This document shows, piece by piece, positions 29,365 to 39,107 of a stretch of 64,000 nt of DNA. The number at the start of each line of letters is the position of its first letter. Within the stretch, counting starts at the first letter, position 1. Origin of the DNA: Candidatus Woesearchaeota archaeon. GTDB lineage: Archaea > Nanobdellota > Nanobdellia > Woesearchaeales > UBA119. The stretch spans positions 1-64,000 of the forward strand of contig JASGME010000005.1 of the NCBI GenBank assembly GCA_030156615.1. Reading direction: 5' to 3'. The notes beneath the pieces were generated by a model that saw only the letters and a program-made list of their open reading frames with translations, had not been told where the DNA came from and searched no databases. The position numbers and the translations under genes are program-made.

Positions 29365-29959
29365 TTATCAGGAAGAAATTCATTTGCCTAAAAAAGAAGA
29401 TTATGACAGGGACAAATGGGAAAAATATGTTAAAGATTTTATCGTCAAGATTAAAAAGGAATGGGATAAAAACGGGGACGACATATTAAGATATATGGAA
29501 CAGATTACTGGCCTGAAATGGAAGGAAAAGAAGATTATCTGCTATGTTATCAAAATGAGCGAGTTTGGGCCAATATCAGATCCTTTGACAATACCGATTC
29601 AGTTAAGGTTCAAGAAAGAGATTTTTACGCTGACTAGTGAAAGATTCTTTGATATGCTTACACATGAATTAATACACAATCTTTTTATTCAAAATGAAGA
29701 TAAACTGGATAGGTATTTTGATACTCTAATTAATAAAAAGTATAAGAATCTGAGTCAGAATACTGCAATACATGTGCCAGTTCATGCAATCCACAAAGAA
29801 ATTTTTGACAAATTCTTTGAAAAAAGAAGATTTGAAGATGAAATAGAGGCTTGTTCTTATTATCCTGAATATAAGAAAGCATGGGATATTGTTCTTAATG
29901 AAGGGAGTGAGAAGATTATTGAAGATTTAAGAAAATCCCTAATCGTAAATAACGAGTAA
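29330..29959 (+). CDS. Putative zinc metallopeptidase-like protein of unknown family
   Basis: Intact ORF with RFFDMLTHELIHNLFIQNEDKLDRYF (HExxH). Confidence 0.5.
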   Translation: MIPKIEFRWSFIYQEEIHLPKKEDYDRDKWEKYVKDFIVKIKKEWDKNGDDILRYMEQITGLKWKEKKIICYVIKMSEFGPISDPLTIPIQLRFKKEIFTLTSERFFDMLTHELIHNLFIQNEDKLDRYFDTLINKKYKNLSQNTAIHVPVHAIHKEIFDKFFEKRRFEDEIEACSYYPEYKKAWDIVLNEGSEKIIEDLRKSLIVNNE

Positions 29960-30106
29960 ATTACTGTCGTATCTGATTATCGCGTCAATTAAAGTGTCTG
30001 AGTTGATAGAATATCTTGGGTTTGACTGAAAATCAGCAGGATCGGTTACATAAAATCGACCCTTCTTAAAACCATTAATAACTAATGTATGTTTCCAAGG
30101 TTCACC
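29939..30106 (-). pseudogene. C-terminal coding remnant, C39-peptidase-like (tentative)
   Basis: Hand translation of minus strand: GEPWKHTLVINGFKKGRFYVTDPADFQSNPRYSINSDTLIDAIIRYDSNLLVIYD*; stops just upstream. Confidence 0.45.
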
Positions 30107-30135
30107 TCAGATATCTTATGTGTTAATAACTAATT

Positions 30136-30582
30136 GGAGTATATGAAGTTTACGTTTCAGTTGATGTTTTAAATAAATGGGGCCTGTCCGGAATAAATGA
30201 TCATCTTAATGAAGAGTGACTTAGTGATTTGGGATTTCCCTTAAAAATTCGTGCAGTATATGCTTATTCTTCTTAAGAAGAGATAATTGATTTTGCATTT
30301 TTGCCACCAAGAATTCAAAACCGGTCTACCCTTTAATACTTTCCTTGGCAAACCGGATAAACAATATTGATTTTTATATGATACGAGCTATTCTTCCTCT
30401 CTTGGAGGGTGATGCCTGCGAAGAGAAACTGGCGGAAGTATAACGATCGAATCCTCCAGGGAGGTGAATGGTGGGGAGCTATTCCAGCAAGGAAGATGAT
30501 TTTTGAGGAATGGTCGAGCTACAAGTATTGAAGGATAAATTCAGGAAGCGGCTATGAAGTTGCTGTTTTATGGTATGTTTAA
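30136..30582 (+). pseudogene. Decayed ORF of unknown family with in-frame stops
   Basis: One frame reads GVYEVYVSVDVLNKWGLSGINDHLNEE*LSDLGFPLKIRAVYAYSS*EEIIDFAFLPPRIQNRSTL*...PAKRNWRKYNDRILQGGEWWGAIPARKMIFEEWSSYKY*RINSGSGYEVAVLWYV*. Confidence 0.45.
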
Positions 30583-30699
30583 AAGGATAAAATTAGATAA
30601 ATAGTTTTTAGACTATCGCTGCGAGTTAGGTTTATTCATTTGTACGATGCAGCATCTTTTTCAAAAGATTTTAAAATAAGTCTTTTTTTCTCAAATCAT

Positions 30700-32013
30700 A
30701 TGATTGAAATATATACTATTGGAGGCTTTTTAGAGATAGGCAGAAATATGACCCTTGTCAGATATAAGAATGAAGCCGTTATTATTGACATGGGCCTCCA
30801 TATGCCAAATTATATCAATTTTACAGAAGATGAGGATATCGAGAATATTGACTACAGGCAGCTTCTGAATGCTGGAGCCATCCCTGATTTCAGAGTTGTA
30901 GAAGATTTAGCAAAAGAGGTTAAAGCAATTATTCCTACCCATGCTCATCTTGATCATCTTGGAGCTATTCCATACTTGGCAAATCTTTTTCCGAATGCTA
31001 AGATAATAGCTACTCCTTTCTCTGGCGAGGTTTTGAATCTTATTTGTAAAGAAGAAAGGATTTCATTAAATTCCTCAATAAAGGCTATTAAACCAAAAGC
31101 ATCATTTAATCTTTCTGAGAATCTTCGTATCAATTTTGTCCCAATAACACATTCAACCCCTCAAACCGTTCTTGTTGTTATAGAAACGCCAGAGGGAAAG
31201 ATAGGTTATGCTAATGACTTCAAATTTGATAAATCTCCTGTTCTTGGGAAGAAGCCAGACAAGAGGACAATAGCGAGATTTGCTCCTTTAAAATTGCTTA
31301 TTATGGACACCTTGTATGGAAAGACTCTTGGAAAGACTCCTTCAGAGAATGTTGCTCGTAATATGTTGAAAGATATACTCTTTGATGATTCTATTACTAA
31401 AAACAATGCCCTCATCATAACTACATTCTCTTCACATATTGCAAGAATAAAATCTATCTGTGATTTTGCAGCGAGGCTTAAGAGAAAACCAGTTTTTCTT
31501 GGTAGAAGCTTTAAAAAGTATCTTAAGGCAGCAGCGGATTCAAATGTCTATCAATTGCCACAAGGATACCCTGTTTTTTCTTTTTCTAAGGATGTTAAGA
31601 GAGCCTTAAAGAATATAAGAAGAAATCCGGAAAAATACATCGCTGTTGTTACAGGGCATCAAGCAGAAAAGAAGGCTGTTTTAAGCCGAATGGATGAAGG
31701 ACTTTTCAATTTTAATAAAGGAGATGTTGTTATTTTTTCTTCTTCAATTATTCCGGGAGGAGATAATAAAGAGAGAAGAGAAGCTTTAGAGAATTCATTA
31801 AGTCAGAAAGGCGTTCGTGTTTTCTCAGATGTTCATGTTTCAGGTCATGCTTCTCGTGAGGATCATAGATTATTGCTTAGTCTTTTAAAGCCAAAGATTG
31901 TTGTACCAGCCCATTCCGATGAAGAGAATGCAAAGGCTTTTATGAGCTTTGCCGAAGAAGAAAAGCTGGCCAAGCCTATAATTGCAAAGGAAGGTGACAA
32001 AATCCTTGTTTGA
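30700..32013 (+). CDS. rnj: Archaeal RNase J-type metallo-beta-lactamase ribonuclease
   Basis: MIEIYTIGGFLEIGRNM, PTHAHLDHLGAIPYL, ITHSTPQT, VSGHASREDHRLLLSLLKPKIVVPAHSD. Confidence 0.93.
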   Translation: MIEIYTIGGFLEIGRNMTLVRYKNEAVIIDMGLHMPNYINFTEDEDIENIDYRQLLNAGAIPDFRVVEDLAKEVKAIIPTHAHLDHLGAIPYLANLFPNAKIIATPFSGEVLNLICKEERISLNSSIKAIKPKASFNLSENLRINFVPITHSTPQTVLVVIETPEGKIGYANDFKFDKSPVLGKKPDKRTIARFAPLKLLIMDTLYGKTLGKTPSENVARNMLKDILFDDSITKNNALIITTFSSHIARIKSICDFAARLKRKPVFLGRSFKKYLKAAADSNVYQLPQGYPVFSFSKDVKRALKNIRRNPEKYIAVVTGHQAEKKAVLSRMDEGLFNFNKGDVVIFSSSIIPGGDNKERREALENSLSQKGVRVFSDVHVSGHASREDHRLLLSLLKPKIVVPAHSDEENAKAFMSFAEEEKLAKPIIAKEGDKILV

Positions 32014-32052
32014 GCTGCTTATCAGATAAATTTAAATATATCCTTTGAATTT

Positions 32053-32817
32053 ATGAACAGGGGGATAATGATGAAACTTACAATTGCAGAACCAAAATAT
32101 TTGAAGGATACAATCTCAATCATCTCAGAGCTCGTTAGTGAAGCAACATTCAAAATAGACAAGAATGGAATGGGCCTTGTTGCTATGGACCCTGCTAATG
32201 TTTCTATGGTTTTATTTAATCTATTCTCAAGTGCTTTTGTTGAATACAAGGTTGAAGAGCCTACGGACTTAGGAATTAATCTTTCTAATTTAAAGCAGAT
32301 ATTACGAAGGGCTAACCCTTCTGATATGATTTCTCTATCAACAGTCGGAAAGGGAAAATTAAAGGTTTTATTCAGTGGGCAGACAAAGAGACAGTTTTTT
32401 CTGCCAATAATTGATATTGATCAAGAGGAACAAAAGATTCCTGATTTGAAGTTTCAGGCTGATTTGACATTGAATTCAAAAATCTTGGCAGATGCCATTG
32501 ATGATGTTGATATCGTCTCGGATTCCCTAATTATTGAAGTTGATAAGGAGCACTTAGTTATTAGAGGTGAAGGAGATCTTTCACAATCGGAAACAGAGAT
32601 CCCGGCTGGAGAGGATGTCTCTATAACCCTTGAAGGGGCTGATAAAGTAAAAGCAAGTTATTCCGTTGAATATTTAAAGAAGATGATGAATGCGGCAAAG
32701 ATTTCTGACAAATGCAAGTTGAGGTTTGGTAACGATTGGCCAATGAAGTTAGAATTTAATGAGGTTGATAAGATTTCTCTGGCATTTGTTCTTGCCCCAA
32801 GATTTGAATACGACTAA
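32053..32817 (+). CDS. pcn: DNA polymerase sliding clamp
   Basis: MKLTIAEPKYLKDTISIISELVSEATFKIDKNGMGLVAMDPANVSMVLF...LAFVLAPRFEYD; probable start 32071. Confidence 0.96.
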   Translation: MNRGIMMKLTIAEPKYLKDTISIISELVSEATFKIDKNGMGLVAMDPANVSMVLFNLFSSAFVEYKVEEPTDLGINLSNLKQILRRANPSDMISLSTVGKGKLKVLFSGQTKRQFFLPIIDIDQEEQKIPDLKFQADLTLNSKILADAIDDVDIVSDSLIIEVDKEHLVIRGEGDLSQSETEIPAGEDVSITLEGADKVKASYSVEYLKKMMNAAKISDKCKLRFGNDWPMKLEFNEVDKISLAFVLAPRFEYD

Positions 32818-32869
32818 ACTTTTTTGATTTTTTCTTTGTTTAGAAAAATAAAAAAATATAGAATAAAAA

Positions 32870-33208
32870 TTAATCTTTTTCTTCCATGCCTGCAATGTCT
32901 TCTTCTTCAGCAAACAAGAAGTCTTTTAATTCTTCTGCAAATTCCTTGTCGTGCTGCCTTATCCATTCAATCAACATCGCTGCATGCTCTTTCTCTTCAT
33001 TTGCATTGTGAATCAATATTTTCTTCAGATTCTCATCACTGCATGCATCAGCTCTCTGTCTGTACCAATCTATTGCTTGCAATTCTTCTGTTAATGAATC
33101 TATTGCTCTTTTCAGATTCAATGTTTCCTCAGATAACTTTGTTCTTTCTTCTTTCAACATTTTTTCACCTCTTTTAAAAGAATATAAGATTTTCAAATCC
33201 TTTCGCAT
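32870..33208 (-). CDS. Encapsulated-ferritin (EncFtn)-like protein
   Basis: LSEETLNLKRAIDSLTEELQAIDWYRQRADACSDENLKKILIHNANEEKEHAAMLIEWIRQHD matches the EncFtn core pattern (EE..DWYxQRADAC, HNxNEExEHAxxxxEWIRR). Confidence 0.85.
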   Translation of the reverse strand: MRKDLKILYSFKRGEKMLKEERTKLSEETLNLKRAIDSLTEELQAIDWYRQRADACSDENLKKILIHNANEEKEHAAMLIEWIRQHDKEFAEELKDFLFAEEEDIAGMEEKD

Positions 33209-33234
33209 TATTTAACTTTTTCTGTTTTTATTAG

Positions 33235-35118
33235 TTATGCCTTGAAAAGAAAATATCCGGTTTCGTTATAAACCAGTGGGAGTTTAAGCTCATTAAGCTT
33301 ATTAACAGTTAGTTGAGCTCTCGAATTATTTTCAACAACGCAGTAAAAATCAAATGCAATATACTCAAAGTCTTTTTTATCCAAAAACTCTTTTATCTCT
33401 TCAACAGACTTATTGTAAAATTCTCTTTTCATTTGTTGGACTTCTTTATCCCAAGGAAGGGCTTTCCTGTCATAAGCTAATATCTTATCTTCAGAACCTC
33501 CACATAGACCAAAGATTAATGAATCCTTATCTATTGTTTGAGTTAAAGCCATATATCCAGTCAAAGTTCCTGGAGCCTGTGGCAATACATGAACCCCGGG
33601 GGGCCAAATTGCAAATCCCTGAACATAAATTTTCGGATATAAAGATCCCCATCCTATTCCCACAATTAAAATAAATAATAAAGAGTAGAAAAGATACCTC
33701 TGATTTTTTACAATTTCTAATGAAAACATCCATGTTGTAGCAATGGCAAAAATCATCGCAGAAGGAATTGCTAATATTGACCAAAATCTATGTGGCATCA
33801 AATCAGGTCCCGGAAGACTATTTCCCAATGTTCCATAAAGAGAGAAAAAGAACCACAGAAGAAGTGTTATATTTCTAGCCATGATATCTTTTTTCCTTTC
33901 CTTTTCTGTTATCATTTGAACAATCAAGATAGGGATTCCAATTAAAGTCATCAAAAAAAGTACAGGACCAAATCCTGTTGCATTATCAATCTTATTTTGA
34001 ATAGGAGAAATCAAAAAATCCCGAAAGTTATATATTTCACCTCCGCCCGATTCAACAGTGTTTATTGAACCGAAGATGTTGTTTATGTTTATGCTGTTCA
34101 CAGCAAGTGTCTCTTCAATTCCATGAATGCAAAACATTGGAAACCAGAATAGAGAAAGAGAAAGTACAGTTGTTATAAGCAATGCATAAAAAAGCATCAA
34201 TGGGAATTTTCTCGCAGATATCCAAAGAGACATTAAATAAAGAACGCAAAGGATTCCAAATATAAATGGATTTGACATTTGAGTTATTGACATTGCAAAG
34301 AAGGAAATAACAAACGGAACGAAGTAATTTCTATCGTTTCTAAGTCTATTTTTTTCAATTTTTGATAGTTTAAACATAGAATAAAAGCCAGGCACAAAGA
34401 GAAGCATAGCCAAGCTAGATGCCCAAATAAAATGTCCAAAAAAACAAGGCGTAACCGTTAAAGCAATCAAAGCAACTATTGCTTCTTTCTTTCTAAGTAT
34501 TTGTCTAAAAACAAAATAAAATCCGGCGTATCCTAATGCAAGAATAAGAGAATTAAAAAATTTAAGAGTCCATATTGTTTCTGAAGAAACCTGTTTTAGT
34601 GTTCCTGTTAGAAATAAAAAGCCCGGAGGATAAGGTTCAAGATATTTTTCAAAGTAATTTCCTCTCTCTACTCCAGTTGTTTTAAATTGAGCAACATAAT
34701 TCATAGCTCCAGCATGAATCCAAGGATCATCGTCTTCAAGATATGGATACCTAAAACTTCCCATCAAGAATAAAGAGAAAATGAATAAAAATATCATTGA
34801 AGGAACTAAAATATCAATTATTTCAGCTTTAGATATCTTGAGAGATTTTTTTCTTCCTCTGTCTTCTTTGTTCTTTAGTCTCTTGATTATTAGCCATGCA
34901 GGATATATCAACGATAGAATTAAGAAGATACGCCAGTCTAAAGGTAATGGTGACCATCTTATGAAAAGTGCAATTGTTACAAAAAAAGTCAATCCAAACA
35001 CAGGCATAAGAAATATCTTTTCAGCGATATTGTTTAGCTTAATCTTCCTTGTTAAAAACAGACCAAAACCATAGCTAATTACCAAGAAGTAAATCAATGG
35101 TGCAATTTGAAATGCCAT
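33235..35118 (-). CDS. GT-C fold/STT3-like membrane glycosyltransferase
   Basis: Polytopic; YLEDDDPWIHAGAMNYVAQF acidic loop; soluble C-terminus. Confidence 0.6.
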   Translation of the reverse strand: MAFQIAPLIYFLVISYGFGLFLTRKIKLNNIAEKIFLMPVFGLTFFVTIALFIRWSPLPLDWRIFLILSLIYPAWLIIKRLKNKEDRGRKKSLKISKAEIIDILVPSMIFLFIFSLFLMGSFRYPYLEDDDPWIHAGAMNYVAQFKTTGVERGNYFEKYLEPYPPGFLFLTGTLKQVSSETIWTLKFFNSLILALGYAGFYFVFRQILRKKEAIVALIALTVTPCFFGHFIWASSLAMLLFVPGFYSMFKLSKIEKNRLRNDRNYFVPFVISFFAMSITQMSNPFIFGILCVLYLMSLWISARKFPLMLFYALLITTVLSLSLFWFPMFCIHGIEETLAVNSININNIFGSINTVESGGGEIYNFRDFLISPIQNKIDNATGFGPVLFLMTLIGIPILIVQMITEKERKKDIMARNITLLLWFFFSLYGTLGNSLPGPDLMPHRFWSILAIPSAMIFAIATTWMFSLEIVKNQRYLFYSLLFILIVGIGWGSLYPKIYVQGFAIWPPGVHVLPQAPGTLTGYMALTQTIDKDSLIFGLCGGSEDKILAYDRKALPWDKEVQQMKREFYNKSVEEIKEFLDKKDFEYIAFDFYCVVENNSRAQLTVNKLNELKLPLVYNETGYFLFKA

Positions 35119-35137
35119 TTTGTTCTTTTTAGTTTAA

Positions 35138-35833
35138 TCAGTTAACAAATCTATATTTTATTAATGTTGCTATGGCCTTAAATCCATCCTTTGCCTTTAT
35201 CTTTTTTCCCTCTTTAGTTTTTCTTGGATGATATGATATCGGAACTTCAACTATTTTGTACCCTTTCTTTAATATTTTTGCAGTAATCTCCGGTTCCCAT
35301 TCAAATCCGTTACTTTCAAAACTAATTTCTTTAAAAATTCCTCTCTCAAATGCTTTGTAACATGTAGGTTCATCTGTCAATTTTGCATGGAATAAAATAT
35401 TTGCTGTTAGCGTAACCATTCTCCCACCAAGATAAAAAGTCAATGATGATTTTTCTTTGTTTCTTTTTTCTAAAATTCTAGACCCATATACTACCTTTGT
35501 TTCTCCTTCCAAAATAGGAGCAATAACTTTTTCATATTCATCTGGGTCATATTCTAAATCTGCATCTTGAACTATCAAAATATCCCCGCATGAAGCCTTT
35601 ATTGCAGTTCTGATTGCACCACCTTTACCCAAGTTTTTATCATGAAATATTAATTTGATATTTTTATATTCTTTAGCTTTTTCTCGCAATAATTCTCGAC
35701 TTCCATCCGTAGAACCATCATCAACTATTATAACTTCTTTTTCTATAGATAATTTTGCATTCTCCACCTTATCAATGAGCTCTTTTATCGTGTTCACTTC
35801 GTTATAAACAGGGATTAATACACTTAATTTCAT
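35138..35833 (-). CDS. Family 2 glycosyltransferase (dolichyl-phosphate sugar synthase-like)
   Basis: SVLIPVYNEVNTIKELI, IIVDDGSTDGS, NLGKGGAIRTAI, QDADLEYDP. Confidence 0.9.
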   Translation of the reverse strand: MKLSVLIPVYNEVNTIKELIDKVENAKLSIEKEVIIVDDGSTDGSRELLREKAKEYKNIKLIFHDKNLGKGGAIRTAIKASCGDILIVQDADLEYDPDEYEKVIAPILEGETKVVYGSRILEKRNKEKSSLTFYLGGRMVTLTANILFHAKLTDEPTCYKAFERGIFKEISFESNGFEWEPEITAKILKKGYKIVEVPISYHPRKTKEGKKIKAKDGFKAIATLIKYRFVN

Positions 35834-35923
35834 AATCCTTCTTTTACCTTTGGATTAAAAAAACTTTTCTATTGATTTTTTCATAGAAAGTTTTATTAAA
35901 CAAAAAATTAATGATTTCTATGT

Positions 35924-36517
35924 ATGGTTGGAAGGTATTTCATAGCATTGATTCCAGATGAAAAGGCATTAAAAAAGATTCAGAAGATTCAACATCAGTT
36001 CCTTTTGCTTGATAAAAGCATCTATAAGACATCGCTCCCAATACACATAACCCTTAAAGAGACTTTTGCAAGTGATAGAATTGTTGATTTGGAGAGAGAA
36101 TTGGCCCTTATCGTGAAAGATTTTCTGCCTTTTTCTGTTAATGTTACAGGCTACGACATTTTCAACAATCGTTGCGTTGTTCTGAAGAATTCCAAGCCTG
36201 ATGAAATTCAGCGACTCCATGAATCAATTATTGATTTGGCAAACAATTATAGAATTGATGAACTCAGAGGAGGCCTTTTAAGTCAATGTCAGAATGAAAG
36301 GCAAAAAGAATATCTATTTAAATACAACAATATCTTTGTAAAGGAATATTATGCACCACATATCACATTAGTTTATCTGAAAGATAAGAAAAAGTTAAAA
36401 TTGGTGAATGATTTTATGAAAAATGCAGATTTAAATATACAAATGCATTTTTCTGATGTTGCAATAATAGACAAGAAAGATAATAAGCCAAGAGCAAGAT
36501 TCAAATTTTCATGCTGA
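35924..36517 (+). CDS. 2H phosphoesterase / 2'-5' RNA ligase family protein
   Basis: Two HxT motifs: PIHITLKETF and APHITLVYL. Confidence 0.8.
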   Translation: MVGRYFIALIPDEKALKKIQKIQHQFLLLDKSIYKTSLPIHITLKETFASDRIVDLERELALIVKDFLPFSVNVTGYDIFNNRCVVLKNSKPDEIQRLHESIIDLANNYRIDELRGGLLSQCQNERQKEYLFKYNNIFVKEYYAPHITLVYLKDKKKLKLVNDFMKNADLNIQMHFSDVAIIDKKDNKPRARFKFSC

Positions 36518-36523
36518 TGAAAA

Positions 36524-36967
36524 ATGGAATGCGATATTTGTGGAAAGAAAGCAGATAAGTTATATGAGGTTGAGGTTGAAGGAACCCTGCTTCATTTGTG
36601 CGAAGAATGTAAAAGATTCGGAAAAGAAATCAAAAAACCTAAGTTAGTTTTTACAAAAAAACCAACTGCTTTGAAAGAAGACGAACCAATTGAATCAATC
36701 AGACCAGACTTTTCATTAGTTATAAAACAAGCCCGTCAAAAGCTTGGAATGAAACAAGAAGAAGTTGCAAAGAGAATCAATGAAAAAGCTTCTCTCATAC
36801 ATAGCATTGAGACCGGAAAACATGAACCTTCAATCCCTCTTGCAAGGAAATTAGAGAAATTCTTTGGAATAAGCTTGATTGAAAATATTGAAGCAGAAAA
36901 GAAAACAAATCAAAAAAAAGATAATTCAGCTCTAACAATAGGAGACATAATTAATTTGAAGAAGTGA
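36524..36967 (+). CDS. Archaeal MBF1-like protein (Zn ribbon + HTH)
   Basis: CDICGKKAD...CEECKRF; KQARQKLGMKQEEVAKRINEKASLIHSIETGKHEPSIPLARKLEKFF. Confidence 0.9.
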   Translation: MECDICGKKADKLYEVEVEGTLLHLCEECKRFGKEIKKPKLVFTKKPTALKEDEPIESIRPDFSLVIKQARQKLGMKQEEVAKRINEKASLIHSIETGKHEPSIPLARKLEKFFGISLIENIEAEKKTNQKKDNSALTIGDIINLKK

Positions 36968-36970
36968 TTA

Positions 36971-37681
36971 TTAGCATATCTTTGACATTGCCTCCTCATC
37001 TTCTATTTTACTGCACAATATCTCACCAAGTTCTTCCTTAGTTAAGAATCCATAAGTTTTGCTATCTACAACAAGGCCTGGCAATGAGCTCACATTATAA
37101 GTACTCATTAAAAGCTGTATTGTTGGTTCTTCCTCAAAGTTAGAATCAAGAGCGAAAGTAAATAATTTATTTCCTAATTTTAATTTAAAATAATCTAATA
37201 TTATTCCTTGTTCCTCGCATCTCGGGCAGTCCTTTTCATCACCGTAAAAATATAGTATTGTTACAAAATCTCCTTCTTCAGGGCAACGTTCTTTAAGAAG
37301 GTTTGCTATATACCAAAAATTGATTTGCGAAAGAGTGTATTTCCTTTTCATAACTTTAAATTCTTCCTCGTTTATGTTTGTCTCTCTGCTGTACGCTTCC
37401 AATCTCGACCTTTGTTGTTCGAGATCTTGAACGAATGTATTAAACAACTCCTTTAACCCTTTACAGTTTTCCTTTAAAATATTGCTTTCTGCTAACTGGT
37501 ATTGAAGTTGAAGACTTTTGAATCCAAGCTCTTGTTTCTCGTATGCTTCTTCAAAGTAATCAATTCTTATGTTTTCCATTACAAAGCCTAAAAAATATCC
37601 TAACGAAAATATTGCTAATGTTATCACAAAAGATACAATATACCTCCTTTTATCAATTCTTCTTTTATTCATTATTTCCAC
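36971..37681 (-). CDS. Membrane-anchored thioredoxin-fold protein
   Basis: N-terminal TM; YFYGDEKDCPRCEEQG; VSSLPGLVVDSKTYGF. Confidence 0.65.
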   Translation of the reverse strand: MEIMNKRRIDKRRYIVSFVITLAIFSLGYFLGFVMENIRIDYFEEAYEKQELGFKSLQLQYQLAESNILKENCKGLKELFNTFVQDLEQQRSRLEAYSRETNINEEEFKVMKRKYTLSQINFWYIANLLKERCPEEGDFVTILYFYGDEKDCPRCEEQGIILDYFKLKLGNKLFTFALDSNFEEEPTIQLLMSTYNVSSLPGLVVDSKTYGFLTKEELGEILCSKIEDEEAMSKIC

Positions 37682-38967
37682 TTTACCTCTCTTCTAAAGA
37701 CCATATCTCGAAGTACTAAAATCCACACATATCCTAAGAAGAAAAAATATATAAAAAAGTATGAGAATAAAGCAATTCCTTTCTTCTCTAACCTTTCGTT
37801 AAAAATCTTTAAGCCGTTGTACAAGAGAAAAATGCTTATTGATAAAAAAATAATGCTTATTGATATTGCTTTAACATTGAGATTCAGGAAAAAGAACTCT
37901 TTATTGAAATTAGTAAGACTGTCAATTATGTATTCCTTAAAATTGAAATCGTATGTTTTAAATAAAAGAAAATAAGTTTTTATTGGTTTTCTGAGATTAA
38001 ACACAGATAAAAGGATGGTGATAACGACGAATATTCCAGAAAAAAGCACCATCGGCAATTGGAAAAGACCAAAATCTCCATATTCTTTGTTAAAAAGCAT
38101 GTGCGAATAATCCTTTAGGTTTCTGAGTCCACCAACTCCCCATCTTATTCTTTGCTTTGCGAGTGATTTCAAATTATTTGGAGTTTTTGTATAAACGACT
38201 GCTTCGTCGCATTGCTTTATCTCATAATTCTTCTCTTGAATTCTCATTGCGATATCCATGTCTTCTGTTTTATGTCCTTCTCTAAAACCACCAAGCTCTT
38301 TTACCAATTTTGTTCTAAATACAGGCAAAGGTCCGGGAGTTACATGAATTGCATTTTTTCTCGTTAATACAGACTTATAAAAATGATTTATAGAGTATTC
38401 AAACCATTGTATTTTTTCGATGGCTTTTTTTGGGTTTTTAACTTTGAGAATTGGAGAAACTGCACCAACCTTTTGAGTTGTAAATTCCTGAAGCAGATTT
38501 TTTAAAGCATCCTTTTCCGGATATGAATCAGCATCAAGAGTAGCAAAGAAAGGGGTATCAATTCTCTCAAGAGCATTATTAATCGCGGCATATTTCCCCT
38601 TATTCTCTTGATGAAGAATCGTTATTTTAAGCTGAGGATTCTTTTTCATCTCTTCATTGGCAGTGTTTTTTGCAATTTTTAAGCTGTTGTCTTTTGATCC
38701 ATCATCTACAACATAGATCTTTAATTTATCAGAAGGATAATCTAGTTTGCATGTCGTTTGAATAGTTTCCTTTATATTCTCTTCTTCATTATACATAGGA
38801 ATTATTATTGAAACCTCCGGCCACTCTTTATACACGACTTTGGCGTTTTTTTTAGGTTCTTCTAGGAGAACTAACATCCAGAATACAACATAATAAAGAG
38901 AGATGAAGAGTATAACATTTATGATTACATTAGTTATTAATATCATAATGGAATGATTGTTAATCAA
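37672..38967 (-). CDS. Processive-type family 2 glycosyltransferase with TM helices
   Basis: SIIIPMYNEEENIKETI, VVDDGSKDNS, TLDADSYPE, HKTEDMDIAMRI, QRIRWGVG. Confidence 0.9.
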   Translation of the reverse strand: MINNHSIMILITNVIINVILFISLYYVVFWMLVLLEEPKKNAKVVYKEWPEVSIIIPMYNEEENIKETIQTTCKLDYPSDKLKIYVVDDGSKDNSLKIAKNTANEEMKKNPQLKITILHQENKGKYAAINNALERIDTPFFATLDADSYPEKDALKNLLQEFTTQKVGAVSPILKVKNPKKAIEKIQWFEYSINHFYKSVLTRKNAIHVTPGPLPVFRTKLVKELGGFREGHKTEDMDIAMRIQEKNYEIKQCDEAVVYTKTPNNLKSLAKQRIRWGVGGLRNLKDYSHMLFNKEYGDFGLFQLPMVLFSGIFVVITILLSVFNLRKPIKTYFLLFKTYDFNFKEYIIDSLTNFNKEFFFLNLNVKAISISIIFLSISIFLLYNGLKIFNERLEKKGIALFSYFFIYFFFLGYVWILVLRDMVFRREVKWK

Positions 38968-38997
38968 TCTTATTTATAAAATTTTCTCAGTTTTGGG

Positions 38998-39021
38998 CTT
39001 GTCCAGAAAAGTATAAAAAGG
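38998..39021 (+). promoter_or_regulatory. Probable promoter with shared upstream motif
   Basis: cTTGTCCAGAAAAGTATAAAaagg, upstream of 39108..40721. Confidence 0.4.
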
Positions 39022-39107
39022 TATGCTGATTCTGAATTCTCTGTGATGAAAGATGAAAAAACAATTATCTCTTATTAGTAAGAGTAAGTTACGCTCAATG
39101 ATCAGGG

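Noticed and set aside
30396-30464. tRNA or fluoride-riboswitch-like element
   Set aside because: A 7-bp terminal stem and GATCGAATC look tRNA-like, but D-arm, anticodon arm and T-stem do not form; the riboswitch core consensus also does not match convincingly.
30136-30582. Possible stop-codon recoding (TGA/TAA read through)
   Set aside because: Both TAA and TGA interrupt the frame and ordinary genes in the window end with TGA; decay is simpler.
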